64,000 nt of DNA from an uncultured Lactobacillus sp. (lineage in GTDB: Bacteria > Bacillota > Bacilli > Lactobacillales > Lactobacillaceae), in assembly GCF_948948975.1 (NCBI RefSeq), contig NZ_CARBVX010000002.1, forward strand, positions 62,001 to 126,000, written 5' to 3'. Both the position numbers and the translations under genes were made by a program. This document shows, piece after piece, positions 34,864-42,664 of the stretch (position 1 is the stretch's first letter; every line of letters begins with the position of its first letter). The notes beneath the pieces were generated by a model. It was given only the letters and a program-made list of their open reading frames with translations. It did no database searches and was not told the origin of the DNA.

Positions 34864-35298
34864 TTATACCTTCTTCCAAGTAACAGCGCCATACATTGCC
34901 CCAGTATCAAGTAGGGGTTTGCTATGGCCTTTTTTCTTAATCGTGGAAGGAGCTAAAGCAGCAAATCCACCAGAAGCGATTGATCTTTGAATGCTCATAG
35001 CCATAAAAGGACCAAGTGCATCAAATACTCCATCAGCGGATCCACCTTCTAAGACATTCTGAAGATAGGGCAAAATGAATGAAGCAAAGCGTGATTCATT
35101 TTCATAGAGAGCATTTCGAAGGAACGGTCTTGAAGGGATGCCCCGACTTGTACCATATTCCTGCCACATTGCCTTTTTTTGCTCAAATCCACCAAAGATA
35201 CCAGCTTCAACAGCTTTACCATCAATTTCTTTAAGGTTATTAATCATCTTTTCAATCCCAAGGTCACCCTCAAGACTTCCAGATATAGATATATCCAT
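34864..35298 (-). CDS. HK97 gp10-like / virion morphogenesis protein (XkdI position)
   Basis: A 144-aa protein with MWQEYGTSRGIPSRPFLRNA, the (x)EYGT(x)RxIPxRPF(L) signature of gp10/gpS-type tail completion proteins, and the closing KPLLDTGAMYGAVTW. It likely acts in head-tail joining. Confidence 0.85.
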   Translation of the reverse strand: MDISISGSLEGDLGIEKMINNLKEIDGKAVEAGIFGGFEQKKAMWQEYGTSRGIPSRPFLRNALYENESRFASFILPYLQNVLEGGSADGVFDALGPFMAMSIQRSIASGGFAALAPSTIKKKGHSKPLLDTGAMYGAVTWKKV

Positions 35299-35310
35299 GA
35301 CAGTCTCCTC

Positions 35311-35652
35311 CTAAAGAAATCTAATCGTGTTCTGAGTGAGGGATTTTTTTAGTCGATTGTATTCAACTAAATAATCGTCACTACCACCACGGTCGAAATA
35401 CTCAATAGACAATACAGAGGCTTGCTGTTTAGAGATATGCGAGTTGGTATTACTTGCCAAATTGCAGAAGTGAGCCGCTAGAAAGCTAGCTCCTCTTACG
35501 ATATTTGAATTAGCAAAACCATCTGATCTAGCTTGATCTATAGCATCTTCAACGAATGCACTAACTGCCCCTTCATCTAATTGTGTTAGAGCATCTTTAA
35601 GATTGGGAAATAGCTTTAAACGCTCACTAATCTTCTGTGTTAGTTCTTCCAT
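35311..35652 (-). CDS. Head-tail connector protein (YqbG/DUF4054-like)
   Basis: I chose the ATG at 35652 (MEELTQKISERL), preceded by GGAGATTGC; an upstream in-frame start overlaps the previous gene more deeply. The helical pattern AVSAFVEDAIDQARSDGF and GASFLAAHFCNLAS fits the DUF4054 connector family that docks on the portal. Confidence 0.78.
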   Translation of the reverse strand: MEELTQKISERLKLFPNLKDALTQLDEGAVSAFVEDAIDQARSDGFANSNIVRGASFLAAHFCNLASNTNSHISKQQASVLSIEYFDRGGSDDYLVEYNRLKKSLTQNTIRFL

Positions 35653-35833
35653 CTTCAGCAATCTCCTTGATAAAGCCACCATTTGTTAATTCTGCAATTC
35701 TTAGCTTAGTACAAGCACCTGCATAGGGTTTAAAGGGATAAGCATCCCCTTCCCAGTAAACATGCTTCTCACCTAAAGAATTAGCTGAATTAGCATTACC
35801 ATCAGTGAATGCTTTAATAACCTGGTAAGACAT
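35627..35833 (-). CDS. Small head-region protein (68 aa)
   Basis: Begins MSYQVIKAFTDGNANSANSLGEKHVYWEGD. The start overlaps the capsid stop in TAATG and its end overlaps the connector gene. It resembles small proteins placed after capsid genes, but I can assign no function. Confidence 0.6.
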   Translation of the reverse strand: MSYQVIKAFTDGNANSANSLGEKHVYWEGDAYPFKPYAGACTKLRIAELTNGGFIKEIAEDGRTNTED

Positions 35834-36828
35834 TAAACTTCACCAGGCTTTTTACTATCTGATCCAGTTTCTTGAGCCTTATCGTGAGTTTCAGAAGATT
35901 TTTTCTTAGATCTAGTACCAATCTTATTTTCTTCTTTGACATTGGATGGAATTTCTTCTTTGTCTTGATCGGCTGGTGCCCCATTAGTACCTTTAGGTCC
36001 GTTAATACCATTAAAAGTAATTTTTACAACCTTTGATGGATCGAAAAGATATGGAGCAACAAATGCAGTCGCATATACATCTGTACGATCGTATTTTGGT
36101 ACAGGATCAGGTTTTACTTTAATACTACGTTTAAGCATTAATTTTACGGCTGGCTTTTTATCTTCAAATCCAGTTTTTACTAAAAATGCTTCATCAGCAT
36201 CTAATTTTCGAGACCGAATAATCTGCACACCCAAAATATCTCCGTATACACCTTTAGAAACTGCCTCTGACCCTAATTGAGTTCCACGTAGCCAGTCTTT
36301 ACCGGCGGCTAATCTTAATCGACCGGCAGCTTTCGGAGACACAATTAATACAGTTGGGGAATCGTCTTCATCATTATAGATATCCAAAGCATCCTGAATA
36401 CCATCCAAAGTTAAATCAACAGAAGCTTTTTGAACTGCTTCACGTAATGTATCTAAAACATCATTATCAACTTTATTAGCTAACGATAGTCCAAGTTGAT
36501 CGGATAGTTCTCCCCATGGGTCTCCATAACCTGTTTCTACTGCTTCATCTGTTACGGAGCCACCTTTACCAATCTTTTTAATCGTTGCTTCTTTAGAGCC
36601 ATAAGTAAGTTTCTCAGTGTCGATTGGCTCATTTTCCTTAATATCTTTTGCGTCACCAATATAATTCCAAGTCGGGAATTTTATTGTTGATCCTGGTGTC
36701 CCTTCTAAAGTGTTATCCACTTCAGCTAGTGATGTAAATTTAAGTCCAGCAACTAACTTAGCTGGAATCATATCAGCTAAGACTTCTGGATCTAGTACAT
36801 CACTTGATAAGGTGGTTTGATCTGCCAT
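35833..36828 (-). CDS. Major capsid protein
   Basis: A 331-aa capsid subunit. The N-terminus PEVLADMIPAKLVAGLKF, GTPGSTIKFPTWNYIGDA and KGGSVTDEAVETGYGDPWGE follow the SPP1/N4-gp56-like capsid pattern. A charged, Lys/Glu/Ser-rich tail of about 60 residues (after residue 270, KGTNGAPADQDKEEIP) is not expected to be part of the shell core. It follows the scaffold gene with a 14-bp gap. Confidence 0.9.
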   Translation of the reverse strand: MADQTTLSSDVLDPEVLADMIPAKLVAGLKFTSLAEVDNTLEGTPGSTIKFPTWNYIGDAKDIKENEPIDTEKLTYGSKEATIKKIGKGGSVTDEAVETGYGDPWGELSDQLGLSLANKVDNDVLDTLREAVQKASVDLTLDGIQDALDIYNDEDDSPTVLIVSPKAAGRLRLAAGKDWLRGTQLGSEAVSKGVYGDILGVQIIRSRKLDADEAFLVKTGFEDKKPAVKLMLKRSIKVKPDPVPKYDRTDVYATAFVAPYLFDPSKVVKITFNGINGPKGTNGAPADQDKEEIPSNVKEENKIGTRSKKKSSETHDKAQETGSDSKKPGEV

Positions 36829-36842
36829 TTATCCTTTTCCTC

Positions 36843-37466
36843 CTATGATTTATCTATCAATTGTTTATAGAGAGTAGGGTTCTTTTGCTTCAATTCAAAG
36901 CGTTCATGATAGCCTAATTTTGCGAATTCCTTAGCATCAATAACCTTTTCTCCCTTACTTCCACTCTTAGGTTCCGGAATATCAAACTCGGCTCGCCTGT
37001 TAGCTTGAGCTTTCTTGTTAATTAGATCAGCAAAGCGGTCAATGTTTGTCTGAGTTGTTTCTGCATCTTCGGCTACAACAAATTCCAATGTATCTGAATC
37101 AGCTACAATTCCCTTTTTGCTCAACAGATCAGTAGCTACATGCTCCATTTCTGAACGATTTAGCTTAGCTTTAAGCTCCTTAATCTCTTGATCTCGCTTA
37201 TCCAGTTCATACTTTCGGCGCTGATCTTCGTCCATCTTTTTAAGCTTATTGGCTTCGGACTCTTCATTTTTAATCTGATTTCGCACATCTTCTTCAATCT
37301 CAGTTCGAAGAGACTTGCTCATCTTTTCTTTTTCTCTTGCTAAACGACTTTGTACCATTGCATCAACTTCAGCTTGTGAAAAAGTCTTTTCAGATTGTGC
37401 ACTATCTTGCTTTTCTGGCTCTACGTCGGCTGATTGAGTAACAGTATTATTTGCTTGTTCTTCCAT
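36843..37466 (-). CDS. Capsid scaffolding protein (DUF4355-like)
   Basis: A 207-aa, highly charged, largely coiled-coil protein (residues about 45-115) with an acidic Gln-rich start and KKGIVADSDTLEFVVAEDAE toward the C-terminal half. This is the classic scaffold layout just before a capsid gene. AGGGAGG precedes the ATG. A terminator lies upstream, so a local promoter may exist, but I do not see a strong one. Confidence 0.85.
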   Translation of the reverse strand: MEEQANNTVTQSADVEPEKQDSAQSEKTFSQAEVDAMVQSRLAREKEKMSKSLRTEIEEDVRNQIKNEESEANKLKKMDEDQRRKYELDKRDQEIKELKAKLNRSEMEHVATDLLSKKGIVADSDTLEFVVAEDAETTQTNIDRFADLINKKAQANRRAEFDIPEPKSGSKGEKVIDAKEFAKLGYHERFELKQKNPTLYKQLIDKS

Positions 37467-37554
37467 AACGGAATCCTCCCTTTTTAAAGTCTTGTTTGAC
37501 TATCTGCTATCCTTGCAGCTTTTAATGCCAATCAGCATGTTTTGGGCATAAAAA

Positions 37555-37576
37555 AAGACACCCTTTAAGGTGTCTT
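37555..37576 (-). terminator. Terminator inside the morphogenesis cluster
   Basis: On the minus strand AAGACACC and GGTGTCTT pair around TTAAAG, followed by seven T. It separates the head-protein/small-gene pair from scaffold and capsid. Confidence 0.85.
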
Positions 37577-37602
37577 AACCAGTATTTTGTTTAATAAACT
37601 AA

Positions 37603-37905
37603 CTATAACTCGTTTATCAACATGTCCTTCCAACTACTTCTTAATGTTTTACCATTAATTTTGTAGTTTAGAAGGTCATTGATAGTTTTAAAACTTTTTT
37701 TCCATGTTCCATTATTCTTACTTAGTGTATACCCAGCATTACTGGGGCCAATGTACCAGCGAATATCATCTAAATAAAAATCTATCTCTGAATTGATGCC
37801 AAGAGCAGCAATCAAGGCATTAAGACTAGTTAGCTGATTATTCTCATTAACCATAGGGTGATTAAAGTAATCATAATTTTCTATTACTGCTTGAATATCA
37901 GTCAT
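37603..37905 (-). CDS. Small protein after the toxin-like head gene; possible immunity protein
   Basis: This 100-aa soluble protein (LNALIAALGINSEIDFYLDD, WYIGPSNAGYTLSKNNG) matches no phage structural family that I recognise. It overlaps the end of the head-protein gene by 8 bp and a terminator follows. Immunity genes lie directly after polymorphic toxin domains in this way. The function is an inference from position only. Confidence 0.5.
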   Translation of the reverse strand: MTDIQAVIENYDYFNHPMVNENNQLTSLNALIAALGINSEIDFYLDDIRWYIGPSNAGYTLSKNNGTWKKSFKTINDLLNYKINGKTLRSSWKDMLINEL

Positions 37906-39238
37906 CCCTAATCTCTCCTTCCCACTTTACTTGCTTCTTTTCTTCAATAGTTAACTCTCTATAGCTACTTCGGTTCGGAATTTTTTTGCCATTTTTCTCT
38001 TTAAAGCTCCAGTCATGTGCATGAGGAACTATTGGATGTTCCTTAGGGTTACCATGATCTGTAAAGTCAATATCTTTAATAGCAATTCCATTAGCATCAT
38101 AGTACCGTCTCTTTATTCTTTTACCATTTTTATATGTATCTAAAATAGTATTAGGTTCTGCACTCAATGGAACACTGTGTTTTTCATTAATTATAACATT
38201 TTCTGCAGTGTAACTGGCTTCGCTATTTTCGATTTTTTTATTCTTTATCGTAGCACTCAGACTTCCAGCAATCAAAGCAGTTTTACTATTATCAACTTCA
38301 TCATTATCAACGGAAATTCTCCTGCATCTACAATTAGGATGGCTATCTACCGGTGGCCTTGGACTATCGGGATCGCCGAATTTATAAGGCCCAGAACTAG
38401 CAATAGCCAAGCATTTCTTACATGCACCAGGCTCAGTAACCCAATCATAGTACTTAACTTTTTGGGATTTAAAAGACTGTTCCGTAAGCTCATCTTCTCT
38501 AGTCGCTGCTTCCGTTCTGGCTAACCTTTTAGCTGATACCGAAGCATCTCTTACCGCTTTAGGGATATTATCCCGCCGCATGCTCTCTGCATTTTCCGGA
38601 AAAAGTTTATCCGCTATATCCTCAGCACGCATCCCTTGTTTGAGTTGATCGTTAATAGTGCTATCAATACGATTTAGCATCTTATCATGATCTAACCATA
38701 TTCGATCCAACCATGGGACGTTCAAATCATTGCTAGATTCAAATTCATAGTCTGGTTGTTCAATTTTCCTAGCTTTGGTTCTAATCCTTTTCTTTTGAGT
38801 TTTAGATAGATCGTTATTTTGCTGAATATACTGCACTTCATCATCAACAGCAGTTCGATTATTCTTTTTGATTGCTGAAACAACCTTATGAGTAACTCCG
38901 ATTAAAACCATTCCGAGAGTAGCCGTAATTAATCCTCTCTGGGACGTTTGACTCACAGCTAAGTAATTATCTCGTCTTTCAATTTCTGGCAACTCAAGCT
39001 CATCTGGTAGCTTATCATATTGCCGTTTAAGAAGTAGCATATCCGATCGAGTAACCTTTTTATGCAAATTAGCCGGCACAAGAATTCCATCAACAGAATA
39101 CTTATCAAATGCTTGATTTACCACACTTCTTAGTCTATCGACAGCTTCGTTATAGATCTCATCTATATTTTCATCTGTCTTAGCATCCCTACTTAGTAGC
39201 TGATTGATCCGTTGCTTTTCCTGTTTGACTGTCGTCAT
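37898..39238 (-). CDS. SPP1 gp7-like minor head protein with polymorphic-toxin-like C-terminus
   Basis: The N-terminal 310 or so residues are a phage Mu F/SPP1 gp7-like head morphogenesis protein: ARTEAATREDELTEQSFKS, GACKKCLAIASSG and SHPNCRCRR, which includes the metal-type cysteines. Residues about 365-450 do not belong to that fold. They carry YKNGKRIKRRYYDANG, then DFTDHGNPKEHPIVPHAHDW, a His-rich motif like nuclease-type polymorphic toxins. I set the start at 39238 (MTTVKQEK), after GGTGAT; an ATG at 39250 is also in frame. It overlaps the portal gene by about 50 bp. Confidence 0.85.
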   Translation of the reverse strand: MTTVKQEKQRINQLLSRDAKTDENIDEIYNEAVDRLRSVVNQAFDKYSVDGILVPANLHKKVTRSDMLLLKRQYDKLPDELELPEIERRDNYLAVSQTSQRGLITATLGMVLIGVTHKVVSAIKKNNRTAVDDEVQYIQQNNDLSKTQKKRIRTKARKIEQPDYEFESSNDLNVPWLDRIWLDHDKMLNRIDSTINDQLKQGMRAEDIADKLFPENAESMRRDNIPKAVRDASVSAKRLARTEAATREDELTEQSFKSQKVKYYDWVTEPGACKKCLAIASSGPYKFGDPDSPRPPVDSHPNCRCRRISVDNDEVDNSKTALIAGSLSATIKNKKIENSEASYTAENVIINEKHSVPLSAEPNTILDTYKNGKRIKRRYYDANGIAIKDIDFTDHGNPKEHPIVPHAHDWSFKEKNGKKIPNRSSYRELTIEEKKQVKWEGEIRDD

Positions 39239-40535
39239 CGTTATCACCATCTACTACAGCATGATTACTCTTAAGTACATCCAAATTTTCCTCAATCTGT
39301 TTCTTATGTTCTTGGTCCATAGCCTTCTCTTCCTGGCGTGGATCATCAACAATAGAGATCTGTTTCAGCCAAGTACCTCTAGAAATACCTAAGTTAGCCA
39401 AAGCTTGTGCTGTCTGTGCCTCTGTTAAAGTGTCATGTGGTAAATCATATTGGGGATGTATGTCAAGATCTTTCCAAGCATCCCTAGAAACACCATCAAT
39501 TAGATCAGACGCAAAAACGACCTCATAAATCGCCTTAATTGAAGTAGAGAAAGCTCTAGCCTTTAACACTGATAAGTTCATCATCGGCTTATACTTCATC
39601 TCAAGCGCTACGCCAGTAGAGTTGCCAAAATCCTTATCATTAAGGTTGACAATCATAGATAGCTGGTACAAGTTATCTATGATCCGATTAATTAAATTCT
39701 CCTGTGTCGTATCAGCATTAGGCTTGCTAAGAAAATCCACATCTAGTTGCTCAACTGGATCATCTTCACTATCTGAAGATTTTAAATTGATAATTCTGTA
39801 ATCTCTTAATTTTTTAAGAGCCTCATCGTTTAGCAAAGCCCCGAGAACCTTCATGTAAGCGTCAGCGAAATAATCAACATCGTTAGACTTCTCACTAAGT
39901 GCCTTATCAAGCTCATCAATAAGTGTAATCACGTTAGCAATTACACTCAATCGTTCATCATTTTCCTTAATTTCAACAATTGGAAGTAAGCCAAACGGGT
40001 TAACAATACGATTTCCTAGCGAATTATTATTATCCCCGCTATTAAATTCATACTGATAGCGTGCAGAATACAAGGTAATAGAATATCTACCAGCTAATCC
40101 TATTTTGGAATATCTGACAGCATATAAAGGATTGTGGGCCACTGTAGAGTCATAAATAACAAAGCACTCTGTGGGTGGTGCATCTGTTACATATATCTCT
40201 TGATTTGCACCATAAACATAAGCATATGTTTTTCCATAAATCGCTGACTGTTTCCAAAGTTTGGTAAATAGAGTATCCATGCTTCTAGCTCTGTTGAATT
40301 CGGATAAGCTTGTATTAGCTACATCTTCCTGAAGAGTAATCTGGATAGGCTTACCTACCGCAAAACCCGTATAGGTATCAATAAGCTTTTTGGCATAATT
40401 ATTAATCAATCGATTGTCAGGTTTATCATTTGGCTTAGCATCCGCTCTGATAATACCTTCTGCTTGTGACTTATAATAATGCCGATATTTACGCCAATTA
40501 GTGGCTAATCGCTCATTTTCTTCGACAAATCGCAT
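39189..40535 (-). CDS. Portal protein (SPP1 gp6-like), 5'-truncated
   Basis: The DNA channel of the capsid. RFVEENERLATNWRKYRHYY and DNRLINNYAKKLIDTYTGF are the conserved N-terminal motifs of this family, and the length is 448 aa from the first ATG. The same frame is open back to a TAG just above 40580 and encodes YAGEDIISRSDV before the ATG, which looks like real portal sequence. So the native start has been removed by a deletion. No good ribosome site precedes the ATG at 40535, so expression may be weak. Confidence 0.88.
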   Translation of the reverse strand: MRFVEENERLATNWRKYRHYYKSQAEGIIRADAKPNDKPDNRLINNYAKKLIDTYTGFAVGKPIQITLQEDVANTSLSEFNRARSMDTLFTKLWKQSAIYGKTYAYVYGANQEIYVTDAPPTECFVIYDSTVAHNPLYAVRYSKIGLAGRYSITLYSARYQYEFNSGDNNNSLGNRIVNPFGLLPIVEIKENDERLSVIANVITLIDELDKALSEKSNDVDYFADAYMKVLGALLNDEALKKLRDYRIINLKSSDSEDDPVEQLDVDFLSKPNADTTQENLINRIIDNLYQLSMIVNLNDKDFGNSTGVALEMKYKPMMNLSVLKARAFSTSIKAIYEVVFASDLIDGVSRDAWKDLDIHPQYDLPHDTLTEAQTAQALANLGISRGTWLKQISIVDDPRQEEKAMDQEHKKQIEENLDVLKSNHAVVDGDNDDDSQTGKATDQSATK

Positions 40536-40604
40536 AACATCTGATCTGCTGATAATATCTTCCCCAGCGTAGAAAACATTCTAAGCCAAGTAATCAAACT
40601 GATC

Positions 40605-40712
40605 TTATAAATACTTACTACTCGCTTCTTCCTTACATTCCAGCTCGTGATCGAAAAATATTTCAGAAAATAACTTTCGACTTTTTAAATAGCAAGCCAG
40701 TATCAACGTCAC
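40605..40712 (-). CDS. Possible small early protein or gene remnant (35 aa)
   Basis: A GTG-started frame ends FFDHELECKEEASSKYL. The codon use and charged tail look protein-like, but the ribosome site is poor. It lies directly upstream of the deletion junction, so it may be the leftover of a longer early gene. Confidence 0.3.
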   Translation of the reverse strand: MTLILACYLKSRKLFSEIFFDHELECKEEASSKYL

Positions 40713-40733
40713 TTATTTTTGAAGTAGTAGATG

Positions 40734-40916
40734 TTATAAATAAGGAGCTATCCAATATACCGAAAAAATAATCCAAATAATAATGCAATAGGGAATGTAC
40801 CAATATAAGAAATGTGATTCACTTATTTTATCTAGAATTCTCATTCCAAAACTCGCTAGAATAATAGTGATTAGTAAAATTACTGAGTACAGTACTCCTG
40901 TTTGTAAGGCTGACAT
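40734..40916 (-). CDS. Two-helix prophage membrane protein (60 aa)
   Basis: Two hydrophobic helices at about residues 8-25 and 37-57 are separated by MRILDKISESHF. AAAGAGATG precedes the start. It follows the regulator genes on the early strand. Function unknown; a small membrane protein in this place could be an exclusion or host-modulating factor. Confidence 0.55.
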   Translation of the reverse strand: MSALQTGVLYSVILLITIILASFGMRILDKISESHFLYWYIPYCIIIWIIFSVYWIAPYL

Positions 40917-40930
40917 TATTCATCTCTTTT

Positions 40931-41131
40931 CTATTTGATATTTTTCTCTCTTAACTCGTCTAAGTTAATTTGCAATGCATCTGCAATCTTGCAAGCATTT
41001 TTAAAACTCGGATCTGTCTTTTTGAATTTGTATTCTTTAAGTGTTCCTTCTGGAACTCCACTTATTTTTGAAAATTTAACAAGAGACCATTGTTTTTCGT
41101 CCAAATATTTTTGAATTTTATTCCATTCCAT
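40931..41131 (-). CDS. XRE-type helix-turn-helix regulator (66 aa)
   Basis: A compact HTH domain: SLVKFSKISGVPEGTLKEYK is the recognition region and ACKIADALQINLDEL the C-terminal helix. It is the second small regulator on the early strand, after the Cro-like gene. It may act as an anti-repressor or second Cro; target unknown. Confidence 0.75.
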   Translation of the reverse strand: MEWNKIQKYLDEKQWSLVKFSKISGVPEGTLKEYKFKKTDPSFKNACKIADALQINLDELREKNIK

Positions 41132-41160
41132 ATAGTGCTAATCCTTTTTAAATCGGATAT

Positions 41161-41349
41161 TTATTTAAAAATAAAATCCATTGGAATTTGATAAATTTTT
41201 GACATTTTTTTAGCTAAACCTAGCGTGATTTTGTCTTCATCATTTTCCAAACTGGATAAGGTTTGATATGACAGTCCTAACTTTTTAGCTGCTTCCTTAA
41301 GAGTTAAATCAGCATTAACTCTTGCTGCTTTTGCTGTTATTTTCGGCAT
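41161..41349 (-). CDS. Cro-like XRE repressor (62 aa)
   Basis: A minimal HTH protein: TLKEAAKKLGLSYQTLSSLE, then AKKMSKIYQIPMDFIF. AAGGAGG stands 6 bases before the ATG, inside the overlapping 57-aa gene. It is transcribed divergently from the CI-like gene, as Cro is. Confidence 0.82.
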   Translation of the reverse strand: MPKITAKAARVNADLTLKEAAKKLGLSYQTLSSLENDEDKITLGLAKKMSKIYQIPMDFIFK

Positions 41350-41488
41350 TTTGCGCCTCCTTTTGTTTAATTTGAATTTGTAGGCGCATCCCTTCTCTTT
41401 TTGCCTTAATTAATCTGATTCGATAATAGCACCATGCTATAAATAAGATAATTGCGAGAACTAAGGCAGTAATTTCAATTGCTTTCAT
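41315..41488 (-). CDS. Small membrane protein overlapping cro (57 aa)
   Basis: Begins MKAIEITALVLAIILFIAW, one membrane helix, then a Lys/Gln-rich tail. It overlaps the cro start by 35 bp in another frame, and the ribosome site of cro lies within it, so translation is probably coupled. Confidence 0.6.
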   Translation of the reverse strand: MKAIEITALVLAIILFIAWCYYRIRLIKAKREGMRLQIQIKQKEAQNAENNSKSSKS

Positions 41489-41515
41489 AATTTTCTCTTG
41501 CTATGATTAGAGCGT

Positions 41516-41546
41516 ACACTAAGCGGGCGGTATTCCCGCCTAGTGT
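41516..41546. promoter_or_regulatory. Hairpin between two small early genes
   Basis: ACACTA pairs with TAGTGT and GCGGG with CCCGC around a short loop (41516-41546). There is no T-run, so it is more likely a processing or regulatory structure than a terminator. Confidence 0.45.
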
Positions 41547-41551
41547 TCAAG

Positions 41552-41683
41552 CTAGTTCTTGTTACCAAGTTCTCGCTTGAGTTTTTTGTTTTCTAGCTCT
41601 TGGTTAATAGCTTTAGCTCTTTCAAATCGTACCTTGTAGAAGCCATATGCTAAGCCAAGGGCTATTATTATGCTCTCAATCAT
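41552..41683 (-). CDS. First early gene: small membrane-associated protein (43 aa)
   Basis: Begins MIESIIIALGLAYGFYKVRF, followed by a Lys/Glu-rich helix. GAAAGGAGAAAGG precedes the ATG, a very strong ribosome site. It is the first gene behind the early promoter. Function unknown. Confidence 0.6.
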   Translation of the reverse strand: MIESIIIALGLAYGFYKVRFERAKAINQELENKKLKRELGNKN

Positions 41684-41704
41684 GCCTTTCTCCTTTCTAG
41701 TGTT

Positions 41705-41722
41705 AAGGTCTTGCTTGACCTT
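41705..41722. promoter_or_regulatory. Inverted repeat at the start of the early transcript
   Basis: AAGGTC and GACCTT pair exactly around TTGCTT, directly downstream of the predicted early start site. It could be a second operator or a 5' RNA hairpin. Confidence 0.5.
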
Positions 41723-41730
41723 ACATAAAT

Positions 41731-41759
41731 ATAATACACCGGATTAAATCGGAATACAA
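41731..41759 (-). promoter_or_regulatory. Early (Cro-side) promoter with embedded operator
   Basis: On the minus strand TTGTAT (41754-41759), a 17-bp spacer and TATTAT (41731-41736). The spacer holds TCCGATTTAATCCGG, a near-palindrome whose half-site (AAATCGGA) also occurs near 41150, with a related AATTCGGA near 41808. It is a good candidate repressor site. Confidence 0.65.
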
Positions 41760-41786
41760 GCTTTTTTTCGTATTTTTTTGAAAAAA

Positions 41787-41795
41787 TGGTAAAAT
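41787..41795 (+). promoter_or_regulatory. Repressor promoter, extended -10
   Basis: TGGTAAAAT is an extended -10 about 32 bp before the repressor ATG. It is divergent from the early promoter, and TTTAATTCGGA lies at its start point. Confidence 0.5.
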
Positions 41796-41826
41796 ATAGT
41801 TGAATTTAATTCGGAGGAAAATCGAT

Positions 41827-42204
41827 ATGGGGCGTAGCAACTTAACACCTAGTGAATTAGAAGCTAAGAAAATTATATCGTCAAATTTAAATAATCTTCT
41901 CTTACAAAGTGGATTAAAGAAAATAGATATCCAAAAAGAAACGAATATTCCAAGAAGTACTATTAGTGACTATTTTGGTGGGAAAACTCTCCCATCTGAA
42001 GAAAACGTTGAAAAACTCGCTAAATTCTTTAAAGTAGACAAATCAGAAATAGACCCACGTTTTGCTACTAAGCCTAAAACAATGGCTGATAACCATGACC
42101 TCGATGCCATGCTTGACAACGCCCACTCTTACGATGGTAAACCACTAGATGACCATGATCGTGAGCTAATTAGACAATATTTAAAGGCTCTTCTTAATAA
42201 ATAG
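41827..42204 (+). CDS. CI-like lysogeny repressor, XRE family (125 aa)
   Basis: The N-terminal HTH (KKIDIQKETNIPRSTISDYF, FFKVDKSEIDP) is followed by a short acidic region. There is no LexA/S24 peptidase domain, so induction probably works through the ImmA-like protease next door. I chose the ATG at 41827 (MGRSNLTPSELE), 8 bases after GGAGGA; the frame is open further upstream, but that would start at or before the mRNA start. It is the divergent partner of the Cro-like gene. Confidence 0.85.
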   Translation: MGRSNLTPSELEAKKIISSNLNNLLLQSGLKKIDIQKETNIPRSTISDYFGGKTLPSEENVEKLAKFFKVDKSEIDPRFATKPKTMADNHDLDAMLDNAHSYDGKPLDDHDRELIRQYLKALLNK

Positions 42205-42219
42205 ATCAAGGTGAGTATT

Positions 42220-42627
42220 ATGGATAGCCATTTAAAATACTTACTTAAAAAATATAATCTTCATCTTCAATATGGTCCCTCTCACGAAAAAGGATGCATT
42301 GTAAAAACTCCTGACGGCTTTCCCGACTTATTAATGGTCAAAGAAGGATTATCAGATGAAGAAACTGAAAAAGTTATCTTACATGAAGTTGGACATGCTA
42401 AAAACGATGACTATAGCCACCGTGATTATAAATATAGCTATGTTACGAGAGTAGTTTGTGAAGATTGTGCTGATGATTTCGTTATAAAGGAAAGAATCAG
42501 ACAATTTATTGCTTTAAACAATGAACCTAGCCAAGCAAACTATGTTGATTTGGCACATAGTATAGGAACAAACGATTACGACAAAGTTAGGTCAGAATTA
42601 TTAAGGTACATCGCTAAGAAGAAATAA
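42220..42627 (+). CDS. ImmA/IrrE family metallopeptidase
   Basis: The zinc motif HEVGH is in VILHEVGHAKNDDY at about residues 56-69. Length is 135 aa from the ATG at 42220, which has AAGGTGA 7 bases upstream; a GTG at 42211 overlaps that site. In ICEBs1-type and many phage systems ImmA cleaves the adjacent repressor to trigger induction. Its place right after a repressor without its own protease domain supports the same role here. Confidence 0.88.
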   Translation: MDSHLKYLLKKYNLHLQYGPSHEKGCIVKTPDGFPDLLMVKEGLSDEETEKVILHEVGHAKNDDYSHRDYKYSYVTRVVCEDCADDFVIKERIRQFIALNNEPSQANYVDLAHSIGTNDYDKVRSELLRYIAKKK

Positions 42628-42664
42628 CAAGCCTAACTTTAGATTTAAAAAGGGGTATTATTTT

